64,000 bases of DNA from Moringa oleifera. Its lineage: Eukaryota > Streptophyta > Magnoliopsida > Brassicales > Moringaceae. This document shows positions 1-12,203 of the stretch, piece after piece. The notes under the pieces were generated by a model. That model was given only the letters and a program-made list of their open reading frames with translations, made no database searches and was not told the DNA's origin. The position numbers were made by a program, and so were the translations under genes. The DNA lies in NCBI GenBank assembly GCA_021397835.1, contig JAJFZO010000857.1:248001-312000 (forward strand), read 5' to 3'. The first letter of the stretch is position 1. Each line of letters starts with the position of its first letter.

Positions 1-2245
1 AGAAAAAATTGTTAATATGGCTAAATTTAGCTCACAGAGAGCAAGCTGCAGGTCGAAATGTTTTTCTATCTGTCTTTTTTTATTTGTTTCATTTTACTTT
101 CAGTCACAATTCTACTGTCTTCCACCTATAAAGTTAATCCTCCAATCTGCTTTTCTTTAGCTTGGATTTTTCAAATTCATGACCTAATTTTTTTCTTATC
201 AGAAAAAATATTGACACATCAGATGAAGACCATTACCCAACCAAGCACAATGAAGCAGATCAACAAAAGTTTTTGAACCTTCTATCATATACAGAATATC
301 TAATGAATTAAAACCAGCAGAAAGAATCACCATAAAGCATAGGAGAAGAATGTACCTTGATGTTCTCGCAAGATGATATACAATTAGTGATGTACATATG
401 TATAAAATCCCTAGGAAGTTCTACTGCTGTAGTAAGTCTATTCACAATTTCCGTCGAGCGTATGCTCATCTCCATATTGACAAGAACTATAAAATAGCTG
501 CATCAATATACGTATATCAGACATCCACATCATACAAGTCTACAAAAAAGCAAAAGTTAAAATGGCAATGGAATTGTATTGTTTAATCAGAATAACAAAA
601 AAGGACTATCCACTAGAAGCATACTCAGCAATTTTAGGAGAATTTATCAACTTAGTAAGAACTTCAACCGCAATTAGGGGACTGTTCCCCACCAATTCCA
701 GGTCTTTTGAAATATCACAGCAACAAGTAAATTATATAATAAACGTTACATTTAGAATTATCAAATCACATACCAGTAGCTTCCTTGGTGTCAGTCCACA
801 GTGATACACAAGCTTTGGGTCATTCACCAACTCCACCAAGACGTGCTGGTCAAGAAAAGGACAAAGTAAGTCTCCCTCTTCATCAATAATTATTGATGGA
901 ACAAGTATAAATAGAACATGTAGTCCATGAAATTTCAAGTTTGAAGGCAAATTTATTGTCTAATAAGCCATAGATACAACCAATTTACCCTAGAACCAAA
1001 TCAGAATTCAGTCATTACTTAACATATGTTATGCTGCCAGACTTTTCCATGGAGCATAGATTGCACTTTTTTCGGGGAGCACAAATCCTTTTCTTTATTC
1101 AGAAATCAATTTTCAGAACAAGGAACCTGAATCTTAATATTAATGCCAACACAACCTACAGCCCTTTCTTTCCTTTCTCATATCAACAACTTTTGCACTT
1201 ACATGGATGCATTCTGAAGATTTCTTACAACAAACAACATTAGAAAAAGGGATTGATTTTAATAAATCAGTGTTATTTGTGAGGGACGGAAGAACAAACT
1301 GTTGATTATCTCTTCTAGTGTTCATGGAAAAGACAACTACAAAAGAGGACTCTTTCCATCATTGACATTTCTTGGGTGGTGTGCAGACTAGTAGTCAAGA
1401 GGTATGGCCTTGGACAGGTGTTAATGATCCAAATGAGACTAAGAAAGCAATATTCTTAATCTCCATGGCGATCTTTAGATGGAATAAATGAATTGGAGGT
1501 CCTTTGAAGGGACAGAAAACTATGTTTTGCCACTAAAAGATAGATGGTAGCATACACAGCATTTATGGTGCAGGGGACATTCTTTTGTAAATGAACAGGA
1601 ACTTACATGCCTCACTGTTCTGACATGTACTTAGATACACTTGTACATAGGTTACACCTCCTTGGTGCTCTTCGTAGATAAAATAATTTTTCCATTAAGA
1701 TATAAACTGTAAATAGACGGTAAAAAACATAAGCACCAAATATTATCTACCCGTCATTGACAATTATCATGATCCAAAATTAGGGCCCTAACACAAGGTG
1801 AAACATTTCAACACGATTTTCCAAAATCTAAAACAAAGAGAAGTATTTTAATCTCAAAGAGCAAATTCAAAAACAATCAAATTTGATGCCTCAATGCTGC
1901 CAGATCAGAAGTATAATGTCTATGAAATTCTTATCCATCAAAAGTAATGCTAGAACCTCCCGCTTAAGTCTCATAGTTTGCCCTGCATGTGGGAGCTGGC
2001 TTAAGTTGTTGTAGGCTCAAATCATTGTATGGTCTTAGCTGCTTCCCCAACAACTTCCCACCCCAACCCACACTTAATGTGTACAAAATAACAAAGAATT
2101 AATAGAAAGGCAGCACTAACAATGTCCTTTTGCACGGGTTCCTCCAAAGATAGAAGAAGATGCATAAAGTCCAGGACCAAAATAAAGAATTTGATTCATT
2201 ACACATTTTCTTAAAGTACAATTACTTCCAACAAGTGATGTATTA

Positions 2246-2249
<4 letters not shown>

Positions 2250-2277
<28 letters not shown>
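2250..2277. repeat. (TA)n microsatellite in CNOT11 intron 7, left arm
   Basis: An alternating TA run of about 14 units. At the corresponding place in the right arm (about 18399-18416) the run is much shorter and interrupted, so it has expanded or shrunk since the arms diverged. Confidence 0.9.
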
Positions 2278-2282
<5 letters not shown>

Positions 2283-3826
2283 TACATTCGCATAAACACA
2301 TACATATACTCATACACACATATCGAGCATGCTAAGCCACAACACTTATTATTCATGTTTTCCAAGTGATGATTTAGATTTAATAGAATGGTTTGGTTCT
2401 TGGTTGTAGGACATTGATCTGTGTCATAGCAACCTCAATCCAATACAACTTGAAATATGTTGCTCAACAAACTCAAAATGGCAATTTTGAGATTGCACCA
2501 CTTGTAGAATTTACTGCCAAACTCTTGTATTGCAAGGGCGCCTTATTGACAACGCACGTTTTGCAAAAAATCAATGTGCTATAAAAAAACCATCTAGATG
2601 GGCTTTTTTTCCCCTTAAAAAAAGCTTTTAAATATTCAAAATTGAACTTACTAGAGTTTTATTTTTGGCATTAACAAATAGAAGTTCCATCCTTGGAAAA
2701 GTTAGGATGAGAGAACTCTCTCCCAAAGATTTGCTTTCATTGAGATCCCCTTGGTGTACCCATTCTTAATGGAAATATTGAATTTGATACAAAGAAAACC
2801 GTAACAGAGACTCTTTGCTATACAAAATATAGGAGGTTAAAGTCCCCTGCAGACATATATCAAGGCATGTGCCTGTTTAAAGTACCATCTTACTCAAAAA
2901 GATGTCTAACAGGTCAAGGATATAGAACCTCTTGTTGTGCAGGTGAAATTGGAGCCTTCAGAGCTTTTGCGATCAGGTCTCTCACTGCTGCTCCTCTGCT
3001 AGTATCAGCACACATGCCATGATCCCATACAAGCTCGTGGTTGTTATCTGGGTTGAGCCAGACCAGCTGAAAAATGATTGAATAACAATAAGTACAACAA
3101 ACAAACTCCACTGTCCAATTAAACATTAATACTTAAAATCTCTTACCTCGCTATCACGTACATCTTACCTTGGTCGAAAAGGCCGGATCCACTGAGGACC
3201 TAATCCCTCCACCGACAAATTTCCCAACATTCGAGTTAAAGCCTCATCTCTACCCCTGCATCCAAGTTTAGGTTTGGCTCTAGGTTGCAAATCAAACCTA
3301 AAGGACAGCCATAATGATTTATGTATCACAAAATATAAAATAGATGCATGAGAACTATTCATAGACTCTCACTGAAACAGTCATTAAAAACAGATAAAGA
3401 GTCAGTTGCTATAGCTTCACTCTTTACCAACTTACTCTGCTGAATTTGAGTCACAAGCAAGGGGTACATCAGGGTCCGGCAACACATTTTTCAAAGAAAC
3501 ATCTTTAAATAGGCAATTATATGGTTCCAAATTGACTTTATCACAGTAACACTGCTGTGACTGTTCTCTTCGGGGAAAAGCCTAAGAACAGGGAAGTATA
3601 ATTATACCAGTAAGCCAAACAAGAAAATAAATAGGAAGGTAAAGCAAAAAGAAAAAAAGGATTGTTACTCAGCCAATGCTATCCTATCAGTGAATTTATC
3701 AGGCTACATTTAATTGCAGCATCAGGAAACATGTACATTAATATTTCATGGATTTATTCATCAATTATAGAATTAAAACATAATCAAGCATACTATATGA
3801 AAATGTCACTTACATGAGATGAAGGG

Positions 3827-4378
3827 TCAAAACCTTTGATATACTCCAAGGCCAACTCTTTAGAAAGCTGGAACCAGGAACTCCTAGTCACGAAATACAA
3901 CCATGAAAGAAAACATTTGAGGAATAAAAGGTTTTCATAAAGAATAGAGGTGGAAAAAAAGAGAAAGGAATATCCTACCTTAGATACAGGTAATAACTCT
4001 TCTATATTAAAGCATTACAGGAGATTTTCAGGATAGGACTTCTGTATAAATAAATAAATTGAAAATCAACAAGCCATGTTAAAAACAATAACACCAAGAT
4101 AAATACGCAGTTGTGCTATCAAAACCTTTGATATACTCCAAGGCTGACTGTTTAGAAAGCTGGAACCAGAAACTCCTGGCGAATAGAAGGTTTCCATAAA
4201 GAATAGAGGCGGAAAAAAAGAGAAAGGAATATCTTACCTTAGGTACCGGTAATAACTCTTCTACATTAAAGCATTACATGAGATTTGCAGGGTAGGACTT
4301 TTGTATAAATAAATACATTGAAAATCAACAAGCCATGTTAAAAACAATAACACCAAGATAAATGCTCAGTTGTGCTAT
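3827..4378 (-). repeat. Tandem duplication including CNOT11 exon 4, left arm
   Basis: Two adjacent copies of roughly 260-290 bases (about 3827-4118 and 4123-4378) each contain exon-4-like sequence, from the splice region through FQLSK and YIKGFD codons, followed by the same intron sequence with the CAACAAGCCATGTTAAA word. The right arm has a single copy. The three tandem CNOT11 fragments at 24-33 kb carry the same duplication, so it marks shared ancestry. Confidence 0.85.
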
Positions 4379-5954
4379 ACAATGTTGCACACACAACCCA
4401 AACAAAAGTTTCAAGGAAAAGAGTTGCATTTCTTGGCCAGAAAAGCTCAAACTAATAAATATCCTATCCCTCCATAAGTGTCCAATGTGAGTCAATGAGT
4501 GAATACACACTGTTCAACAACAACTGCCAGTATAGATGACGTTACACTTCAATAACTCAGCCAATGCCGCACATTATGACTTTTGGGGATTTACATATAT
4601 ATGACACATGAATGCAAATCCAAGTCCATGAATTGGCTCAAGGTGAAGTTCACAGGTAATTTGACACAACAAACTATAAATTGGGTAAAACCCATTATAC
4701 TGGTGAGGTTAGAAAGTTAGATAGCATAAGCAAGTTGAGAAATGAACAATTAGCTCAGTGAGGTAGTCACATGTCACAAAACAGATTGCTACCTCTTTGC
4801 AGCTGTTGGCACCAGTAGAGCCTAATAACTGGAGAATAAATGCCCTCTCATACTTCTGAGCTTGATCATCAGATGCAGCCTGTAACATGCAGAGGAAACA
4901 ATACAGAGAAAATACTAAGAAAACACAAAGAGGAGAAAAAACATACTAACAGGTCTCTCACTATTGTCACTCAAATGTCAGCATCAAATTAAGAATTGAA
5001 GAAGTATAGACTGAATGTTGAATAACAATGCGATGTTTTATCAGAAGAGATTTTCTTTCTGTCACACTCAAAAAAAAAAAAAGTACTTGCTCTATTCTAG
5101 TTGGAGAATGAAAATTTGACATGTCACATGCTTGAGGATGCAATAGTCAAATAGCTTATAAGAAGCAATTCATTCACAAGATATAAAACTATTAGAAGAT
5201 ATATACAGTTCTTACATTTACTATAAATGATGTAAATGGATTTGCAGAAGGTTTTTGGGAAGAATAACATTGATCCATAATAGCAAATGCAACCAATCGT
5301 TCAGAAGGATAGAGTGCCTTCTTGTCCCGTAAATATACAACATCCAAGCGGTTAGCATTAAATTCCAGAGAAAATATTTACACTGCAACCTTACCAAGGC
5401 AGATCATAAGGAAAATTATAGAAAATATGTCAAGCAAAAAGAAGTTGAAGGACCATAACTGAAAAAGAATCCAAGAAAGAACAAGACCCTAAACGTAATT
5501 TTGACCATGAAATCTCAAATAGAAATATCCCCGGAAACCCAAAACCCTAACCAGGTCATGATAGCATAGTTATTGGCACACGCATAACAGCATATACCTA
5601 GAGATAGAAAGAAGAAAAACAAAGAGTTCAGAGTTTCCTATAAGATTTGGCAGAGAGAGAAGCAGATACTGAGATGGCGGTTGCCAGGGAATTTGGAGTT
5701 GAATTCGACAAAGATCTCTCCAATGGGACATTCCTCCGATTTCAGCAGCGACAGAACCCCCTCAGTTTCCTCCTTACTCATCATCTTCACCTTGCACTGC
5801 TCTCACTTTGCTAACTTTGCTTTTACAGAATAGAGAGAGAGAACGTGTTCGTGTAAAAGGAATTTTTCTGGATGCATTGCCAGTCGGGCATGATGAGATG
5901 GGAGCCATTGGATCCTGCCCATGCAACTTCACTGCAGCTTTTTTAACTCTTGGC

Positions 5955-6045
5955 CAGCCTATAAAGTCACGTCAGCATAAACTAAAGCTATGTCAGCATA
6001 AACGGGAGCCATGTCAGTTAAACTATAAACACGTCAACATAAATT
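5955..6045 (-). promoter_or_regulatory. TGACG/TGACAT-type motif cluster upstream of left CNOT11 copy
   Basis: About 170-260 bases upstream of the left-arm ATG there are four copies of a GTTTATGCTGAC-like word, spaced about 20-25 bases apart. One contains CACGTCA/TGACGTG, which has the ACGT core bound by plant bZIP factors. The same cluster is conserved in the right arm. A regulatory role is inference; it could also be a remnant of a transposon end. Confidence 0.35.
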
Positions 6046-6615
6046 ATAATTTACCTAATTTTATTTTTAATATTAAAAATATTATTTATGTTTAAAATGT
6101 AAAAACTCAGTTCAATTTCAATAACAGATGCAATGTTATTGTTAAATTGTTTATATTAAAAATAAAATTATAAAAAATTAATTTAATTTTTTTAAATTAA
6201 AGGTTTTGTTATTATTACATATTAAATAATAATAAATTTTAAATTTTATCATTAATTATAAAAAAGACTTTTTTAAATTTTGAAAATTTTAAATTTAGAT
6301 TTAGTTTTATTTATGAACATAAATTCTGTCATTAAACTTTTGAAATAAAAAAGTATATGAGTATCAATTTTATTGTTTAATTATTTTTTACCATCTAAAG
6401 GTTTCATGATTATTTCTTTTTTATTTAGTAACAAAATTTTGTCATTAAAATTTAAAATTTCATTATTAAAATTAAGGAAAAATTTGTATTGTAAAATTTT
6501 ATAATTTTATAATTAAATTTCATTTTAAAAATAAATATGAATTTTGTTAAAAATATAAAAATATAAAAATAAATTTAATTTTTAATTATTACTAAAGTTT
6601 GAGATTTTGTTATTG

Positions 6616-6646
<31 letters not shown>

Positions 6647-6947
6647 CTCATTTTTTTAATTTTTAAAATTTATAATTTTAGTTACTTGCATGCATTTTAT
6701 TGTTAAATTTTTTATATTAAAAAAATTATAAACAGATTAATTTAAATTTAATTATTTTTTTGAATTAAGTGTTCTATTATTATTTCGTTGCTAAACATTG
6801 ACATATTTGGATTTCTTTGTAAATATTTTCAAAAAAATTATTTATTTAATTTTAAAATTAAGTAATTTTAATTAATTTCAACATGGACACAATTTTTATT
6901 ATTAAATTTTTAAAATTTTAAAAATTAAAAATTATAAAAATCAACTA
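6046..6947. other. Very AT-rich inner flank of left arm, no gene
   Basis: Almost entirely A and T, with short words such as AAATTTTAA and long A or T runs. It matches the reverse complement of about 14064-14940. No reading frame longer than a chance open stretch is present. Confidence 0.75.
6617..6643. repeat. (TA)n microsatellite in AT-rich arm flank
   Basis: A pure TA run of about 13 units inside the AT-rich inner part of the left arm. The matching right-arm position (about 14370-14390) has only a short interrupted run. Confidence 0.9.
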
Positions 6948-9245
6948 AAATTTTAAGTTATTTTAAATTTTTGGATTGAGAATTTCCTCACTATTTTGTC
7001 GCTATTTAATTTTATTGTTAACATTAAAAAAAGTTTATCTTTTAAATTTCTGAATTTTAAAAATTAAAATTAATTTTATTCAAACTATAAATAAATAATT
7101 AAAATTTTAAATTTATTTTTTATAATTTTTTTTAACTTAAGAAGTTTAATGATGAAATGTTCTGTTATTAAAAATAAATTTAATTTGTAAATATTCAAAA
7201 CATTAAAAATTAATTTTTAATATTAATTATAAAAATTTATCACTATTTAATGATGAAAAATAAAATCCTCATTCTTAAAAGAGTAGAAAAACAAAATTAA
7301 TTTTTTTATATTTTTATAATTTTTATAATTTCTTTCATGATGTTTTAGTAATACTTCCGGTTTCATTATCATGAGTTTTTGTTTTACCAAAAAACGGTTT
7401 AGTTGTAAAGATAGTTTATACTCCAATGTATTTCGATATAGTTTTGACGTATCTTTATATGACTACACAAACTCATTTGAGAATTCTTTTAACATTTTCA
7501 TCAATTCTTGTCTTATTTTGGGGCTCAACATAGCTTTAATCTTTATTTCATTTTTTTTTACTCGGTTTGTCACAACAGGGTTTTACAGACCAATTCACGC
7601 TCGATGTGAGAAAAAATTCTCCTTTTGATTTGGTTTGATGAAAAAAAATCGATGAATCTTGAAATTATTTTATCTATCTTTTGATAAAATTAAGAAAATA
7701 AAAGTTATCACCAACCTTGTTTATGGTGTGATTGGTCATTAAAGTATCTTTTCTTTTCCCCAAATTTTTTTTTTCAAAAAAAGAACCTAAAGAAAGGTAA
7801 AAGAAAATACTTAAGGCAATGGTCAAACTTCATTAAAAAATCTGAGTCCGTGAGGTGGTTATGTGCAAAAAAGAATTAACACTTTCACAAATGCTCTAAA
7901 ATTGTACTAGTTAAATCTTTAAAAAAATGCAATGAAAGAATCTTATTTTCTTAAAGACTAATGAGCAATCAAAATAATGTATTTGAGGTAAGGAACAAAG
8001 AGATGAATATCTTCATACTCCATTTCCTCAAAACAAAATAATTTTATTTAAAAATTCATGAAATGACTATTATTCAACTCTCACGTCATTCCAAAATTTA
8101 TTTTATGTAAAAATCACAAATACACAATATAAGAGTAATGGTAATAAAAAAAACTCACTAACATAACTAAAAAAAAAAATCAAGAAAGCAAGAAAGAACA
8201 AAACTTGCATTTATTCAACAAAAATCATTACAACTTTGGAGATTCAGAAATGCAGCATAGCCTATACCTACTAGGTGCGCTTAGTCATTCCTTCTCCATA
8301 GCCTTTGTTGAAAACTAGGATGGAAACTCACAATTCTCATAAAGAAACTCTCGAGCTCATAATTATATGTCTAAATTCTTTGAAAGTCTCTAAGGAAGGA
8401 AAGGTCTTTTTCTCTTTGCTTAAAAGTTTATTTATGAATGAATCCTCCCATAAAAACCCATCAAAAATCCTGAAAGTATGATGTGCTCAACCAAAACCAT
8501 GTGCACCTACCATTGGCCTATAATGCTGCGAGTGGATGACACTTTCGTTATGCATACCTTCTTTTTGGATCTATAGTCTTCTAGTTGCTTATAATTAGTT
8601 TTTGTAAGATTGTAGACTTTTATCCAAGGGTTAACATCTTTTCAAGGGATTTAGATATTTCAACATTATCAAGATTTTTTAAAATTGAGATTTCTCATGA
8701 TTGATTTTTTCAGATAGAGATTTACTTAGATTTAAATGACTTTATGATGATTGCTAGGATCCTCAAAGCGTTACCAATCAACTTCGCTATGTTTCATTAG
8801 GACTTACATTGATCACGATTTATATTGATCGAGACTTAGATAAATTTTAAAAAAAAAAATCTTCAATCACTTTTATAATAAGTTAAGATTGGGTTTTTAT
8901 TGCCAACTTAACTTTTCACTTAATCATTCTAAAAAGATGTTTTTTTTTACACATTAATGGCTAGTTGCCAACTCATTATTAACCTATGATATAGGGATTT
9001 AAAAATGTTACACTTATTAAATATCAATGCATTTGGTATGCGTTTCTTAGCTTCTCAAAGAATAACTGCCATTTAAGAAGGGCTTTCTCATTTTCTTCCC
9101 TTGCCTTACTTTATTCACTTGCCTTTTAGAGCATTTTCTCTCTCTTGTAACTTAAGCTTCTTCGCTTCTCTTTATAGTTCGTCTCTAACTTCCTTCTAGG
9201 TAAGTCTTCATTTTTCCTTTTCAATAGTCAATTTTGATCTCCTTA
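6948..9245. other. AT-rich spacer start, no recognised gene
   Basis: The AT-rich composition continues to about 7330, then becomes less extreme. An 85-codon open frame at 7371-7628 shows no family signature and no splice context, and is not called. Nothing else was recognised. It may be transposon-derived non-coding sequence related to the remnant that follows. Confidence 0.5.
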
Positions 9246-10120
9246 ATGGTCAAAAACCTAGAGCCTTCCTTTTACATTATTGAAGATTTGAAGTAGATAA
9301 GAAATAATTTTTCTATTCCTAAATTTATCCAATTAGAACTTCTATCCCTTTTCGATCACCTGTCATGGGTAATCTTTGAGGATACTCTGAAGGGTGGGTA
9401 AAGTCTACCTATTCATACCTTTCTTCAAATGTTTTTCATTAATTTAGCGTGTTACTATAGTAACTCATCCCAAATGCTTAGAGATGCATGATCACTTTTG
9501 CCTTAAAACTCTTCTCCATGAATAGTTTAGATCTCTTAATAGCGTCATTTGTAAAATTCTTTGAGTTAAAGGTTAACTAAGATGATAGTAACTCAAATTT
9601 GAAGTTTTATTGCTTTAGATGTGTTAGGCCTAAACTATTTTTAAAAGGCTTACCCTCTAATAACAAGGGTTAGGCTTGAAGTATCTTTGGGCCTTTTAGC
9701 CTAATATTTACTAGACCTTAAAACCTACAAAGAGCCTTCAAAGAAAACTTATAAGAAAAGAGTTCACTCCAACCTAAAGCTAATCTATAAGACTTTTTCT
9801 AAATATCGGGATGAGAATAGTTTTAAGAACCACATTAATGACACCATGATAACAATGGTTAGGACCATATTAAGTTTGATGGTTCTTTTAGCTCAAGTAA
9901 AGAAGAAGATTTGTTTTCCTATCTTTTGACCCTCATCCTTGATCTTGAAAACCCGATCTTGATGCAACTTCCTAATCAAACTCTTAATCTCACCTAAATA
10001 CCTAACCCTAATGAACATACTACTTTAGTACCTAAAACACCAGCCCATCTTAGGAGCTCACCAGTTCTTGATGAACCCTTATCGATCGTCACTTCTTAGA
10101 TAAACTATATTCCAAGGATT
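9246..10120 (+). pseudogene. Decayed 'putative gypsy type transposon' domain ORF
   Basis: Read across several stops and small frame breaks, the plus strand gives a run resembling the plant 'putative gypsy type transposon' domain (Pfam PF04195, Transposase_28). It includes an IRNNFSIPKFIQLELLS-like start, then SLPIHTFLQMFF, a block with NPNA and FALKLFSMNSLDLLIASF, and then KFYCFRCVRPKLFLKGLPSNNKG-like sequence. In family members the matching landmarks are a segment ending LPxPPFL, a region around QLxPNxW, and the GLPSSNKGW block. Many stop codons show it is not functional. The assignment rests on pattern memory without a search. It explains at least part of the spacer as an old retroelement insertion. 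Confidence 0.5.
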
Positions 10121-11506
10121 TCATTGAGATAAAATAGTCATTAATTTTTAAATGAAATTCTTTTTTACCTTGGTTTGTTACAAACATTGAGATTTCTTCT
10201 ATGGATGTTGAAGACATAGCCCCTCAGCAAAATCCTTCATAGCTTATCAATCTAACCTTACTACTATTATAGCTATTAAACCCACATTGAAGGCTCAACA
10301 TAAAGATCAGCCTTATGTAAACCCATGAGATCAAATGCCATGATAGTGTTTTCGATGCTATTGAGTAAGCCATTTCAGTTACCAAACATTAGAGGTCAAA
10401 AGTAGTGACACCTTCCTTGACAACATCATGATGAGCTTCGGGGATGTAAGTATTCTTTTCCTAATCTTCTTTTCTTTGCTATTAAAAATTGCTACTTTTG
10501 ATCAAGTACTTGGCATTTTTTTTTCTTGCAATTCATCATACATATGTTTATATTGTCAAGAAATGCAATTTGACCAGCATCGACTCCACCACTATATGAA
10601 GTAGCTCAAAACTATAATAAAATCTATTATAGATGCGATTAATGAGGTTCATGTCCACGTTACTGAATCCAAAAGATTGAAGAACTTGTTGAAAAATGTA
10701 GAAACATGTGGATAACATCAAAATTAAGTAGGCTTAAGTCAAGACTAATGTTAAGGTAAGGATAAACCATGAGAAAAATAAGCTAATGATAAACCATGAG
10801 AAGAATAAGCTCATTCTTCAAGATTGAGAAAAACCAAGGACAACTCACGAAGAGTCTTAATCTCAAGAGATCAATGAGTTTTAATATCTGATGCTTACAA
10901 AATAAAGGTCAAGGAAAAAGTTTCTCATTTATATTGGCTTATTTTGAGGTAAGTTGTGGATGAAATCCAAAGTAAGTATACTGATCTTGACTCTTGTAGG
11001 TATAAGGGCCTTTAGTGAAACTTCTTCAATCAACTCAAAGGAGTTAAAGGTGTCATTAGTGGATATATTGAAGGTAGCTCAATAACTAGTTGAAGAAGTG
11101 TCACAGTTGCTAGCTCTTGTGTATACTCCTACTTCCACTCTAGACCCTGATAAACCACCAGAGAATCTCGAAGCTAGGTTTAAGTTGAGATATCGATCCT
11201 AGATCTTTTACATAGTGTGTCTCTTAATCGGCTAGCAGAGCCTAAAAGCCCATTCCATGATCTTAGCCCTATAGGCATTTATCATATGAAATTCATCAAT
11301 AACTTGAGACTGAGCTTTCTCTCAAACTTTCTAACTTTTTTAAGTGCTATAGGATAAGTTTATTCTTCGCATGACTTATTCTATCTCAATGGTGGTTTGC
11401 ACTTAGACCAGTTCAACCTTCATACTATCCACATCTACCTTAGCCTTCTTTAAGAGGTTTTTGGCCTCTTAATTTTAGCTATGCAGGCATGAACCTTAGT
11501 AATGAC
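10121..11506. other. Spacer, no recognised gene; probable transposon-derived
   Basis: There is no long open frame. Fragments on the plus strand with many Ser, Leu and Lys codons could be the degenerate C-terminal part of the element starting at 9246, but no motif is strong enough to call. Confidence 0.4.
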
Positions 11507-12203
11507 ATCAACAACAGATTTGTTAGCAACTTTGACCTCTTTCATGAAGTGGTGAAGAATAACACTAGTAGATCGTACCTGTTACAAGTACGACCATTTT
11601 TCAGGCAAACTACAAATAGAAAAACATGTAAGTCAGAAAATAGCAGTCATATTCTAAAAGTACCTTTTACAAAGTCAAAAAAATTAGGTACTTACATGCC
11701 CGAAGCAAACCAATTTAGCATGAACCTCTCCTCTAAAGAAAAAGATTCTGGCTCACCTAAGGGCCCATCCATTACGTCCGTCAAGCCTCTGTTCCTTAAG
11801 TGGTTTCCTTTTTCTCTACTCCTTTAGATATCAAACATAAAAACTAAAAATTTGCTTTGATATCAACAACAGATTTGTTAGCAACTTTAACCTTCTTCAT
11901 GAAGCGATGAAAAACGGCATTAGTAGATTGTACCTAGTATGACCATTTTTCAGGCAAACTACAAACAGAAAAACATGTAAGTCAGAAATTAGCAATCATA
12001 TTCTAAAAGTATCTTTTACAAAGTTAAACAAATTAGGTACTTACATGCCCGAAGCAAACCATTTTGGCATGAACCTCTCCTCCAAATAAAAAGATTCTGG
12101 CTCACCTAAGGGCCCATCCATTACGTCCGTCAAGCCTATGTTCCTTAGGTGATTTTCTTTTTCTTTACTCCTTTAGATATCAGACATAAAAACTAAAAAT
12201 TCA
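11507..12203. repeat. 355-bp tandem duplication
   Basis: Two head-to-tail copies begin at about 11507 and 11862 with ATCAACAACAGATTTGTTAG. Both contain the landmarks GTACTTACATGCCCGAAGC, GGCCCATCCATTACGTCCG and a CTCCTTTAGATATCA end. A 112-codon frame at 11489-11827 runs through copy one, but copy two has frame-breaking changes and the protein is not recognisable. Most likely this is a duplicated piece of non-coding or transposon DNA. Confidence 0.85.

Larger units (their letters stand above)
356..5784 (-). pseudogene. CNOT11: CNOT11 left-arm copy, exons 1-10, disabled
   Basis: This is a copy of CCR4-NOT transcription complex subunit 11. Exons, from the start: 5638-5784, 5216-5326, 4793-4879, 3814-3867 (or to 3883), 3436-3581, 3147-3297, 2929-3066, 774-845, 625-698 and 356-497. 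Exons 11-12 would lie left of the window. Family signatures are clear: LVWLNPDNNHELVWDHGMC (exon 7), DPKLVYHCGLTP (exon 8), [11 protein letters not shown] and [11 protein letters not shown] (exon 10). Lesions seen: exon 1 ends in TAG with no GT donor; exon 6 has an in-frame TAA just after PFRPR, where the right arm reads TAC; exon 9 has lost its acceptor through a 14-bp deletion; exon 3 is 87 bp against 86 in all other copies, which forces a different exon-4 acceptor or a frameshift. Exon 2 is intact, with 37 codons, unlike the right arm. It is probably a pseudogene, although several codons look closer to the family than those of the right-arm copy. Confidence 0.85.
1..6947. repeat. Left arm of large inverted repeat (CNOT11-bearing)
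   Basis: The sequence matches the reverse complement of 14064-20679 almost throughout. Base 1 pairs with about 20679, the CNOT11 exons pair one for one, and the inner limit is near 6947/14064, where the shared AT-rich sequence stops aligning. The arm contains CNOT11 exons 10 to 1 on the minus strand, their introns, the upstream region, and about 850 bases of AT-rich flank with almost no G or C. The two arms differ by many substitutions and by small indels, so this is an old or actively diverging duplication and not a perfect palindrome. The outer end lies to the left of the window. Confidence 0.9.

Noticed and set aside
5808..6095. Open frames next to the CNOT11 promoters (5808-6095 plus and 14894-15118 minus)
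   Set aside because: They are the same arm sequence read twice, run through the TGAC-word cluster and AT-rich flank, and begin differently in the two arms, so no conserved protein is implied.
7371..7628. 85-codon plus-strand frame in the spacer
   Set aside because: It is isolated, AT-rich, and has no family signature or splice context.
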